Program-made: the position numbers and the translations under genes
Notes under the pieces: generated by a model
Told to the model about the DNA's origin: nothing
The model's database searches: none
Seen by the model: the letters and a program-made list of their open reading frames with translations, nothing else
Shown: positions 52,724 to 60,754 of the stretch, one piece after another
Position numbering within the stretch: the stretch's first letter is position 1
How the letters are laid out: each line of letters opens with the position of its first letter
Origin: Fibrobacter sp. UWR4
Lineage (GTDB): Bacteria > Fibrobacterota > Fibrobacteria > Fibrobacterales > Fibrobacteraceae
Length of the DNA: 64,000 nt
NCBI RefSeq assembly: GCF_003149045.1
Contig: NZ_QGDU01000007.1
Span: 53,272-117,271 of the forward strand
Reading direction: 5' to 3'

Positions 52724-53485
52724 TTAACGGGCCTCCTGAATCACTTCCAGAACCAACTTTTCCACCATGGCCTCGCTAGGAGCGCCACTCCAGACCTGCT
52801 TGATATAGCCATTTTGGTCCAAAAGCATCAAAGTGGGAACAGCACGAATCCCATAACGGCGCCACAAATCCTGGGAAGCATCCCTATAAAGGGGGTATGG
52901 AGAGGCATGCTGACCATAGAAAGCGTTCAAGGTTTTCAAATCTTCATTGGAAATTCCAATAATTTCCAGTCCATCCTTGGCATGCTTGTTATAAACGCTT
53001 GCAAGGACCGGCAGGGTCTTACGGCAAGGGCCGCACCAGGTCGCCCAGAAGTCCAGAAGGGTGGCCTTAGGCTTTTCCTGACGTTTATTGCCATTCTGGT
53101 AGAAATTCTCTCCAAATTTGGCAATTTTGCTGCCAATCGCGGAACCAGTCAAGTTGCTGATATCATCGGGGCGGTCCGTAAGCTTCACCTTCAAGTTGAG
53201 TTTCTTATCCCCACGAACCACATCAACCTTAATCACTTGGCCCGCCTTCCCCTTGGAAACGGCTTCCTGAACCTGGGAAATGTCCGTCAGGACCTTCCCC
53301 TGGATACCAACCACCAGGTCATCCGCCACAACACCTGCAGTAAAGCAACCGGATTCCGGATGAACACCAATAATCCGAAGTGCAAGATGGTTCTCGTGAG
53401 TCACCCGCTTAAATGTCGCCCCCAGCCAAGGGGTAGCGAAAGCGGAACAAGCAAGAAGCAAAAGCAATACTGAAATTTTTTTCAT
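52724..53485 (-). CDS. PDZ-thioredoxin fusion (TlpA/ResA-like)
   Basis: A 253-residue exported thiol-disulfide protein. Signal MKKISVLLLLLACSAFA, a PDZ domain at about 25-105 (HPESGCFTAGVVADDLVVGIQG, a typical carboxylate-binding-loop region), then a thioredoxin-like domain (115-250) with DFWATWCGPCRKTLP and cis-Pro in AVPTLMLL. Fusion of PDZ with a TlpA/ResA domain is uncommon; it may recruit substrates to the oxidoreductase. The ATG at 53485 is chosen (AGGG upstream, signal starts there); an in-frame ATG at 53506 would add seven residues. It is downstream of a barrel gene by 32 bases. Confidence 0.87.
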   Translation of the reverse strand: MKKISVLLLLLACSAFATPWLGATFKRVTHENHLALRIIGVHPESGCFTAGVVADDLVVGIQGKVLTDISQVQEAVSKGKAGQVIKVDVVRGDKKLNLKVKLTDRPDDISNLTGSAIGSKIAKFGENFYQNGNKRQEKPKATLLDFWATWCGPCRKTLPVLASVYNKHAKDGLEIIGISNEDLKTLNAFYGQHASPYPLYRDASQDLWRRYGIRAVPTLMLLDQNGYIKQVWSGAPSEAMVEKLVLEVIQEAR

Positions 53486-53517
53486 GTTGAAGACCCTATG
53501 AAGCATAGTTCAGAACT

Positions 53518-54072
53518 CTAGAAGAAGAATACCCCAAAGGACACATTGAAAATAAAGTGGGTCGTTTCACGAAATAGCCCGTTGTTCGCCTCCTCGGAAT
53601 AAGGTTCTATCAGCAGGTACGAAGCCCTTACTTCCAGACGGCAAAGGAAATCAGCATCCTTCAAAAGCATGAAATCCCGACCATAACCAACGGATATCCT
53701 AGGAGGGAAAACAGCTTCACCATCGGATTCAAAATAGGTGTCGGAAATACTCAGGCGCAAGTAATCATCGTGTCCCGCTTCATCCAGACTATTGATGAAG
53801 AAAAATCTCCAGCTGACGCCCGCCTCGAACATTTCACCGCCAAAAAGCGTTCCCAGATATAAATCCAGGGAATGGCTCTTGTGAAGGCGGTACTCTACGG
53901 ATAGATCTACGCCCACATCCGGAGAGTTCAGGTAAAAACCAACGTCAAAAGCGCCCCCCAAACGCAAGGGAGGAATTTCCCTGGCGGCCTTCTTGGAGGG
54001 AACGTCCTCTTCCAGGAAAAAACCTGCGAAGGCGGACACGGTAAAAGCCAGAATGACAAACAGCAGTCTCAA
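53518..54072 (-). CDS. small outer-membrane beta-barrel-like protein
   Basis: A 184-residue exported protein, signal RLLFVILAFTVSAFA, with alternating strands (LDLYLGTLFGGEMFEAGVSW, FLCRLEVRASYLLI) and C-terminal FNVSFGVFFF (terminal Phe), so probably a barrel of eight strands. The start is uncertain: TTG at 54072 has GAGGGG at suitable distance and puts the signal first; a longer version from TTG at 54090 adds six residues. It lies between the PyrD-like and PDZ-thioredoxin genes on the same strand and is likely in the same operon. Confidence 0.6.
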   Translation of the reverse strand: MRLLFVILAFTVSAFAGFFLEEDVPSKKAAREIPPLRLGGAFDVGFYLNSPDVGVDLSVEYRLHKSHSLDLYLGTLFGGEMFEAGVSWRFFFINSLDEAGHDDYLRLSISDTYFESDGEAVFPPRISVGYGRDFMLLKDADFLCRLEVRASYLLIEPYSEEANNGLFRETTHFIFNVSFGVFFF

Positions 54073-54092
54073 CCTAAGCCCCTCAGACAAGA

Positions 54093-55280
54093 TTACTGAA
54101 GCTTGGTGACCTTAGGATTACGGTCATCGTATTCCTGCAAAGTCTTGTAGCCTTCTTCAGCAAGAGCCACTTCCAGCTCCTTACGCATGGCATGAGCAGC
54201 CATCCAGCGGAAAGCCACCACGGAGTAGCACTGCACGGCATCCACCCCCAGCTTGATCAAGTCATAGATCTTGAAGCCATGGTCAATGCCACCACAGGCA
54301 ATGACACTCATCTGGGGATAGTGTTCGCGAATGTACTTCACGTTCCACATCATGTTTTCATAAAGGGGACGGCCAGACATACCACCGCAGTCACCATCTG
54401 CACGAAGCGGAGTCAGGTCTTCAAACTTTGTCTGAACAGGTAATTCACTCATCTTCTTAGTCGGATAAGTGTTGCCCACAACAACGCCGTTCACGCCGCA
54501 ACGGACCAGCATGTCCATGATGTTCACCAAGTGACGTTCAGAAAGATCCGGACTGATCTTTGCATACACCGCCTTGCGCAAGGTCTGGGAATTACGGAAA
54601 TTCATAATTTCGGTAAAGATCTTTTCCGTAAGGGTCAAGTCCATATCCACGCGGGATTCGCCCGTATTGGGGCAGCTCACGTTGATTTCGATATAGTCGC
54701 CCGCCTTATAGGCGATGGAGAAGCTTTCCACCACATCCTTCAGCTTTTCGTTTTCATCCGTAAGGCCCGGGGTTTCGGCAACGGAAACACCCACGCACAT
54801 GCCCACCTTGTGAGCCTTGGTCAGCTGCTGGTCCACACGGCTTGCAATCACTTCCACGCCTTCGTTATTCAGGCCCATGCTGTTATGGATAGCACGATCC
54901 TCTTCCAGGAAGCCAATTCGCGGACGATGAGTGTTACCTTCGCGATAATTACGGGTAGCGGTTCCAACGGAAATCCCCCCAAAGCCCATATTGGCGTAGT
55001 CGCAGATACGTTTTGCAGTCTTGTTGGCGCCAGCGGCAAGGATAATGGGGCAACCCAAATACAGGGAGTTGCTATGATCCGGGAAAGTAATGACCCTCTT
55101 CAAAGTCTTCCTCTTGTCCGGACGACCGCTCATGAAAGGAATAATGGGTGCGAATCTGGCAGCATGCTTCAGGGAATCATGTCTAAATTCCGGATTGTTG
55201 TGAAATACCTTTCGGATAAAAGCCAAAACTCGGTCACTAGAGCGCAGATAATATTCGTGATTGACGCATTTAAAAGCCAT
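54093..55280 (-). CDS. pyrD: dihydroorotate dehydrogenase family protein (PyrD-like)
   Basis: A 395-residue FMN enzyme of the dihydroorotate dehydrogenase family (pyrimidine synthesis). The N-terminal extension, MGFGGISVGT, and HNSMGLNNEG resemble membrane-linked class 2 enzymes, but the catalytic-base motif is NVSCPNTGE, with Cys as in class 1 (class 2 usually has Ser, NISSPNT). KISPDLSERHL and CGGIDHGFKIYDLIK fit the FMN phosphate site. It is longer than either class (about 310-340). PyrK is not adjacent. The ATG at 55280 has AAGGG upstream; an in-frame ATG at 55322 would add 14 residues. The substrate is probably dihydroorotate, but an atypical relative is possible. Confidence 0.8.
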   Translation of the reverse strand: MAFKCVNHEYYLRSSDRVLAFIRKVFHNNPEFRHDSLKHAARFAPIIPFMSGRPDKRKTLKRVITFPDHSNSLYLGCPIILAAGANKTAKRICDYANMGFGGISVGTATRNYREGNTHRPRIGFLEEDRAIHNSMGLNNEGVEVIASRVDQQLTKAHKVGMCVGVSVAETPGLTDENEKLKDVVESFSIAYKAGDYIEINVSCPNTGESRVDMDLTLTEKIFTEIMNFRNSQTLRKAVYAKISPDLSERHLVNIMDMLVRCGVNGVVVGNTYPTKKMSELPVQTKFEDLTPLRADGDCGGMSGRPLYENMMWNVKYIREHYPQMSVIACGGIDHGFKIYDLIKLGVDAVQCYSVVAFRWMAAHAMRKELEVALAEEGYKTLQEYDDRNPKVTKLQ

Positions 55281-55436
55281 TTTAGGGATCCCTTTTTTAA
55301 GACAAGTGACTTTAATCACCATTGGGGCTAAACTCTGCCTATAAAGATATAAAATATCTGAAAGACAAATACATTCAACCCTTTCTTTACTATTTTCTAT
55401 TTAGAAAAATAGAGTAAATTAAGAACGAAAAGTCCT

Positions 55437-56816
55437 ATGGATCAACAACTTAAGAAGACTGTACACGATAATATGGCAAGCTATATCGAGCGCTTGTCCA
55501 GTCTTGTTCGTATCCCGTCCATCAGTTTTGACAACTTTGACCAGAAATACGTGCAGCATAGCGCAGAAGCGGTCAAGAGAATGTTTGAGGAAGCAGGCCT
55601 CGAGAACATCCAGTTCCTGACACCTGAAAGTGGTCGCCACACCGTCTATGGTGAAAGTTTGACAGATCCCACCAAGCCCACCATCCTGCTGTACGCCCAT
55701 CACGACGTCCAGCCCCCCATGCGTGAGCACTTGTGGAACACCAAGCCCTTTGAAGCGACTCTCAGCGCCGATGGAGAACGTCTTTTTGGACGCGGCACTG
55801 CCGATGACAAGGCCGGCATCATTACCCATCTTGCAGCTCTCGAACTGGTCCGCGCATCCAAGAAGGAGCAGGGACCGAACCTGAAGTTTATCATCGAAGG
55901 CGAAGAAGAATCCGGAAGTGCAGGTTTTGCCCAGATCCTTCAGAAATACGCCCCTCTTCTGAAGTGCGACGCCGTGATTGTTGCTGACCTCGGAAACTTC
56001 GCCAAGGGAACCCCCTCCATTACCACCACCCTCCGTGGCATGAGCGCCATTTCCGTGGAACTGAAATCCACCAAGGCTCCACTCCACTCAGGATCCTGGT
56101 CCGGACCCATTCCTGACGTGGCTCAGGTTCTTTGTCGAATCATCGCGAGTCTCACCGACGGTAATGGCAACATTCTTATCCCCCACTTCGAAGACGGAAT
56201 TGTCCCCCCCACTGCAGAGGAATTGGCATCCTACAAGAGCCTTGGCATGACAGAAGCGATCTTCAGAAATGATGGAGGCATCCTGCCGGAAACAAGGCTC
56301 CTGGTCCCCGAAGATGAAATTCTTCTGGCCAACTGGCGTAGGCCCTCCATTACCGTTACCGCTATGGAAGTGGGCAACCGCAAGAACGCAGGCAATGTAC
56401 TACAGGACAGCGCCTATGCCCGCATCGGCATCCGTCTTGCGCCAGGCATGGACGCAGACCGCTGCACCGACCTGCTGGTTGATTTTATCAAGAGCCTGGT
56501 TCCCTACGGAATCACCTGTGAAATTGCAACTGAAGACGGCGCAAACCCCTTCGTCACGGACACCAGCCATCCCTTCTTCAAGCTGATGAGCGAGTCCATG
56601 GCAGCCGCCTACGAAAGCCCCACCAAGTTCATTGGGTGCGGAGCAAGTATTCCTGGAGCAGAACTGTTCCGCAACACCTTCGGTGACATTCCTATTCTAC
56701 TTACGGGTCTTGAAGATCCGGAATGCAACGCTCACGGTGAAAACGAAAGTCTTTACCTACCCGACTTTGAACGAGGAATCCTGGCGGAAGCCCTGTTCTT
56801 TGAAGGTCTTTGCTAG
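55437..56816 (+). CDS. M20-family dipeptidase/metallopeptidase
   Basis: A 459-residue cytoplasmic metallopeptidase of the M20 (carnosinase/dipeptidase-like) group. Metal ligands and catalytic residues are in LLYAHHDVQPP, GRGTADDKAG, IEGEEESGSAG and, at the end, NAHGENE; the dimerisation lid domain (about 180-330) includes RGMSAISVEL and PLHSGSWSG. Probable dipeptide hydrolysis; exact substrate unknown. The sirtuin gene follows nine bases after its stop, so the two form an operon. Confidence 0.9.
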   Translation: MDQQLKKTVHDNMASYIERLSSLVRIPSISFDNFDQKYVQHSAEAVKRMFEEAGLENIQFLTPESGRHTVYGESLTDPTKPTILLYAHHDVQPPMREHLWNTKPFEATLSADGERLFGRGTADDKAGIITHLAALELVRASKKEQGPNLKFIIEGEEESGSAGFAQILQKYAPLLKCDAVIVADLGNFAKGTPSITTTLRGMSAISVELKSTKAPLHSGSWSGPIPDVAQVLCRIIASLTDGNGNILIPHFEDGIVPPTAEELASYKSLGMTEAIFRNDGGILPETRLLVPEDEILLANWRRPSITVTAMEVGNRKNAGNVLQDSAYARIGIRLAPGMDADRCTDLLVDFIKSLVPYGITCEIATEDGANPFVTDTSHPFFKLMSESMAAAYESPTKFIGCGASIPGAELFRNTFGDIPILLTGLEDPECNAHGENESLYLPDFERGILAEALFFEGLC

Positions 56817-56825
56817 GAGGATGCC

Positions 56826-57515
56826 ATGAAAAAACGACTTGTTGTACTGACAGGCGCAGGCATTAGCGCAGAATCCGGACTCCGTACTTTCCGCGGCAAC
56901 GACGGCATGTGGGAACATGAAAGCATCGAAGATGTTTGCACTCCCCGCGGCTACCAGCGTGACCGCAAGCGAGTGAAGGATTTTTACAACTTCCTCCGTA
57001 GAGGCTTGGCTGACCATCAGCCTAATGCGGCACACTACGCCCTGGTGGAGCTGGAACGTCGCCTTGGGGACGCATTCCTGCTGGTGACCCAAAACGTAGA
57101 CGATCTTCACGAACGTGCCGGAAGCCGTCAGGTGCTCCATATGCACGGTTCCCTGAAGAGCCTCAGCTGCGAAAGAAATCCTATCCATCGTTTTAACTAC
57201 TATACCGACGAAACCATGGATACCATCTGCCCCTTCTGCGGAGCAATGAGCCGTCCGGACATCGTATTCTTCGAAGAGACTCCTCACTACATGGAAGAAA
57301 TCCAGCAGGCTCTTTCCGAATGCGAGGAATTCGTCTATATCGGAACCAGCAGCGTGGTTTATCCGGCAGCAGGCTTCAAGAGCTACGCACATTCCCACGG
57401 AGCAAAGGTCACCTGCCTGAACCTGGAAGTTCCTCTGAGCGACCCCTATACGGACGTCTGCATCGAGGGCAAAGCAAGCGTCATCGTACCAGAATGGTGC
57501 AAGAACTTCAAGTAG
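56826..57515 (+). CDS. cobB: NAD-dependent protein deacylase (sirtuin)
   Basis: A 229-residue sirtuin removing acyl groups from lysine with NAD+. GAGISAESGLRTFRG, TQNVDDLHERAG, the catalytic His in HMHGSL and the zinc region CERNP...CPFCGAM are present; as in E. coli CobB the first zinc pair is reduced to one Cys. The class III residues for succinyl/malonyl recognition are Tyr and Arg spaced as YNAR in E. coli; here the segment is FYNFLRRGL, so the Tyr is kept but Leu replaces the Arg. It may thus favour acetyl-lysine. AGGAGG precedes the ATG. Confidence 0.9.
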   Translation: MKKRLVVLTGAGISAESGLRTFRGNDGMWEHESIEDVCTPRGYQRDRKRVKDFYNFLRRGLADHQPNAAHYALVELERRLGDAFLLVTQNVDDLHERAGSRQVLHMHGSLKSLSCERNPIHRFNYYTDETMDTICPFCGAMSRPDIVFFEETPHYMEEIQQALSECEEFVYIGTSSVVYPAAGFKSYAHSHGAKVTCLNLEVPLSDPYTDVCIEGKASVIVPEWCKNFK

Positions 57516-57535
57516 CATACTCGACTCAGACCTTA

Positions 57536-57609
57536 TTTCAGGACAATCTGGCTAGGTCTGGTTTCAGGATAATTTGGCTAGGGCTAGTTTCAGGATAATC
57601 TGGCTCAGC
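57536..57609. repeat. 26-bp tandem repeat, three copies
   Basis: TTTCAGGAYAATYTGGCTAGG units start at 57536, 57562 and 57588 (period 26), the third partial. They lie between the sirtuin gene and array 2. Confidence 0.8.
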
Positions 57610-57818
57610 AAAGGACTAAATCACCGGAATTGACATTTTAGTCCTTGATGAATGGTGCGGAGGAAGGACTAAAACATTGGATATGATTATTTAGTCCTTC
57701 GAGGAAAGCTGGAGGAAGGACTAAACACTGAATTTCCGCAAGTTTAGTCCTTACGTCGTCGTTTATCCAAAGGACTAAACACTGATTTTCAGAGGTTTAG
57801 TCCTTTCTTCTTAGTCCT
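57610..57818. repeat. alternating inverted-repeat array 2
   Basis: Cores GGACTA / TAGTCC alternate at 57613, 57639, 57666, 57692, 57718, 57745, 57772 and 57798, 26-27 bases apart, followed by an extra TAGTCC at 57812. The inner segments are 20, 20, 21 and 20 bases. Pair-to-pair period is 53, 52 and 54. The same motif and spacing occur in array 1. It is between the convergent cobB and oligopeptide ABC genes. Confidence 0.9.
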
Positions 57819-57840
57819 TGCTTCTTAGCCCCTGCTTTTC

Positions 57841-58959
57841 TTAGTTTCCCGCCCCCACATCCGTCAAGGAAGCAAAGCAGAAGGCGCAATGACCGCACTT
57901 GTCTGACTTCGGGGGAAGTTCTGCTGAACGGCATTTGGCCTGAAGTTCAGGATTGCTTTGCATGCAACATTCGCAGCGATCGGCGAAGCGACAACCCGAT
58001 ACAAAATCCCGAGGATGGGGAACTGAACCGGGGATAGACTTCAAGTTTTTCATCTGGCTGTGGCTTTCGGGAATGGCGGCCAGCAAGCCTCTTGTATAGG
58101 GATGGAAGGGCTCGTTAATGACGTCATCCACAGCGCCCTTCTCCACAATGCGACCTGCGTACATGACCGCCACTCGGTCGGCGTACTGCGAGACGATACC
58201 CATGTTATGAGTAATGAGAAGGACTGCGGTACCAGACCTGGAAGCCATCTCCTTCAGCACGGCAAGCACCTGGGCTTGGACGGTCACATCCAACGCAGTG
58301 GTCGGTTCATCGGCGATAATCAGCTTAGGGTTTGCCAGCAGCGCCATGACGATGCATACTCGCTGGAGCATACCACCGGAAAGTTCATGGGGATAGGAAT
58401 CCAGCACGCGATCAGGATCCGTAAAGCCCGCGGCCTTCAGTTGTTCACGAATCGTGGCGAGCGCATCACCAGAAATCTTCGAAGCGGAGGAATTGTACTT
58501 GAAGACTTCAAGCAGTTGCTTCTTGATAGGCAGCACAGGATTCAGAGCCTGCATGGGTTCCTGGAAAATACAGGCTATTTCAGAACCACGGATCTTCTGC
58601 AATTCAGCAATAGACAGTTTGACCAAGTCCACTGCACTGGAGTCTTCCTCAGAAGAGGAGCCGCTCTGAATGACGGAACGGTTAAAGAACACCTCGCCGC
58701 TGACAATCTGGGCACTGGGCTGAGGCAGCAGTCTCAAAATGCTCATGGCGGTTACACTCTTACCGCAACCAGACTCCCCTACCAAGGCAAAAAACTCGCC
58801 CTTGTGAATGTCAAAGGAAACACCATCGGTCACCTGCAGGGGACTCCCTTCCTTGCAGACGAATGTCCCCTTCTTACCTTTAGAAAATCCAAAGGCAACA
58901 GAAAGATTTCTCACCGATAGGACTGGAGCGACGTTCATAACGCGATGCATTTTACTCAT
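57841..58959 (-). CDS. oppD: oligopeptide/dipeptide ABC transporter ATP-binding protein
   Basis: A 372-residue ATPase of the OppD/DppD/YejF group energising peptide import. Walker A GESGCGKSVTAM, Q-loop FQEPMQALNP, signature LSGGMLQRVCI, Walker B LIIADEPTTALDVT, switch THN. The C-terminal oligopeptide-transport signature PHPRDFVSGCRFADRC is followed by many Cys that could hold an iron-sulfur cluster as seen in this family. A Ser/Glu-rich insert (SGSSSEEDSSA) sits near 105. The ATG at 58959 has CGGAGA upstream and overlaps the permease gene by eight bases. Confidence 0.92.
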   Translation of the reverse strand: MSKMHRVMNVAPVLSVRNLSVAFGFSKGKKGTFVCKEGSPLQVTDGVSFDIHKGEFFALVGESGCGKSVTAMSILRLLPQPSAQIVSGEVFFNRSVIQSGSSSEEDSSAVDLVKLSIAELQKIRGSEIACIFQEPMQALNPVLPIKKQLLEVFKYNSSASKISGDALATIREQLKAAGFTDPDRVLDSYPHELSGGMLQRVCIVMALLANPKLIIADEPTTALDVTVQAQVLAVLKEMASRSGTAVLLITHNMGIVSQYADRVAVMYAGRIVEKGAVDDVINEPFHPYTRGLLAAIPESHSQMKNLKSIPGSVPHPRDFVSGCRFADRCECCMQSNPELQAKCRSAELPPKSDKCGHCAFCFASLTDVGAGN

Positions 58960-60019
58960 AGCGGTCTCCGGACTTCGGGTCCATGGCATCGCGGACACCT
59001 TCCCCCACGAAGGTGGTTAAAAGCAAGGTAACGAAAAGCGCAAGGACGGTGCTGACGGAAATCCAGGGGGCATAAAGATTGTTCAAGCCCTGGCTCATGA
59101 GTTCCCCCCAGCTAGGAGTAGGAGGCTGCAGGCCAAAACCCAGGAAATCCAAAGAAGTCAAGCTACCGATACCGCCAATCAGAGTAAAGGGGAAAAGCGT
59201 CACCACTGGGGTCATGGCGTTTGGCAGAATTTCCTTGAAGAAAATGTGACGATGTCCAAGTCCCAGAACCTTGGCCGACTGGACGTAGGTCATATTACGC
59301 AATTTCAGGAATTCGCCACGCATGTAGTAGCTCAGGGAAATCCAGTTGAATGCGGCCATGATTAAAATCAGAAGCCAGAAACTGCGGCCGTAAATGCTGC
59401 CGATAAGAATCACCACGTAAAGCATGGGCAGCGAGGACCAAATTTCGATAATGCGCTGCATGCCCGTATCCCAGAACTTGCCAAGATACCCCTGAATACC
59501 GCCAATGACAATACCGAGAAACGTCCCCAGAACCGTCAAAAGCAAGCTAAAACTGATGCAAATTCTAAAACCGTGAATCAGTCGGGACAGCACATCGCGA
59601 CCATTGCTATCCGTTCCCAACCAATGCTTACCGCTAGGTGCATAGGGAGGCGTTCCGTCATCGTCCAGATCAGCTTTCAGGGGATCGTGAGGAACAGGCG
59701 GCATGATAGTCCAGATATCATCGCAGTTCGAACCGGTAAAGCCATCGGCCTTGCATTCCTCTGCATCGGCAATCAACAAGGCGTAATCCGGTTCCGTCTC
59801 GTATGTGCCCCCAAAGTCCTTTTCGCTATAGCGGGCGAAGGCAGGGAAATAGGACTTACCGTTGAAATTCATGTACAGCGGTTCATCATTCACCGTCCAG
59901 GGGCTGGTAAGAGACAGCAAGTAAGCCACCATCAGAACGATCAAGGACCAGAAAGCGCGCTTGTTCTTGCGGAAGCGCTTCAGGCGATTTTTCGTTTCAG
60001 TGGTCAGGCGTACTTTCAT
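58952..60019 (-). CDS. oligopeptide ABC transporter permease (OppC/YejE-like)
   Basis: A 355-residue inner-membrane permease with six predicted helices. After the N-terminal helix (AFWSLIVLMVAYLLSL) comes a roughly 90-residue periplasmic loop rich in Asp, then GTDSNGRDVLSRLIHGFRI, characteristic of OppC, and EILPNAMTPVVTLFPF, the EAA coupling motif. The long loop is YejE-like. Its usual partner permease (OppB/YejB) and binding protein are not next to it; the neighbouring upstream gene is a FISUMP protein. It is coupled to the ATPase gene. Confidence 0.92.
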   Translation of the reverse strand: MKVRLTTETKNRLKRFRKNKRAFWSLIVLMVAYLLSLTSPWTVNDEPLYMNFNGKSYFPAFARYSEKDFGGTYETEPDYALLIADAEECKADGFTGSNCDDIWTIMPPVPHDPLKADLDDDGTPPYAPSGKHWLGTDSNGRDVLSRLIHGFRICISFSLLLTVLGTFLGIVIGGIQGYLGKFWDTGMQRIIEIWSSLPMLYVVILIGSIYGRSFWLLILIMAAFNWISLSYYMRGEFLKLRNMTYVQSAKVLGLGHRHIFFKEILPNAMTPVVTLFPFTLIGGIGSLTSLDFLGFGLQPPTPSWGELMSQGLNNLYAPWISVSTVLALFVTLLLTTFVGEGVRDAMDPKSGDRYE

Positions 60020-60052
60020 TGTCTCGCAATATAGTAATTCAGTTTTTTCCCC

Positions 60053-60664
60053 TTACTTGACACAACGGACAGAAAAGCCGAAATCCTTGGGCTTGCTGGT
60101 ATAGCTAAATGCCATGGATTTGTTGGTCAAATACCACACACGGGCGCTTCCACCGGGAATGCCATCCAGCTTGTCATCGGAAGTCCAGAAGAAGGCAAAC
60201 TTTTCCTGATTGCCATAGGTGCCGTCATCGAAACGGTTACCGGCAGCCATGGCACCGAACTTCAAAGTGTCATTACCGTTGGTATTGCCTTTCCAGCCAT
60301 AAGTGGTCTTGATCAGATAACCGGCATTGAAGTCCGCACCGGCGGCCGTCCAGAGGGATTCAAATTCCTCGTGGGACGGTAAGTGGAAACCGGCGGGGCA
60401 CGCAACCTGGGCGGCGTCCCAGGTGTACAGCCTTCCGTAAGCGGCGCAGTTGTCTTCCTCATCTTTCAGGCAAAACGAGCCTTCGGAGTTGTAATTCAGA
60501 TTATCCCCCAGCCAAGTCTTACCGGCAATTTTTACGGTTCTATAAACCTGCTTGTCTCGGGAATCCTTGACTTCATTTTTCTTGACTACCTTGGAAGCAC
60601 CGAACGCAATGAACGGGAAAATCAACAAAAGCACTAAAACACGATGTAACGACATAAAACCCAT
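60053..60664 (-). CDS. single-domain FISUMP protein
   Basis: A 203-residue exported protein with one Fibrobacter paralogous domain: signal (RVLVLLLIFPFIAFG), then SRDKQVYRTVKIAGKTWLGDNLNY (the WMAENL position reads WLGDNL), CPAGFHLPSHEEF and FSVRCVK end. Unlike the three-domain protein at 30235 it has no lipobox, so it may be periplasmic or secreted. The ATG at 60664 is preferred because a TATATTG box ends six bases before it; ATG at 60655 is an alternative. It is divergent from hflX. Confidence 0.85.
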   Translation of the reverse strand: MGFMSLHRVLVLLLIFPFIAFGASKVVKKNEVKDSRDKQVYRTVKIAGKTWLGDNLNYNSEGSFCLKDEEDNCAAYGRLYTWDAAQVACPAGFHLPSHEEFESLWTAAGADFNAGYLIKTTYGWKGNTNGNDTLKFGAMAAGNRFDDGTYGNQEKFAFFWTSDDKLDGIPGGSARVWYLTNKSMAFSYTSKPKDFGFSVRCVK

Positions 60665-60754
60665 GGGCTACAATATAATTATTGCAACAGAAACATTTTC
60701 CCTGCACAATACTATATTAGTGCTGAACGAAAAAGAATGTAATAGGAACACCTA

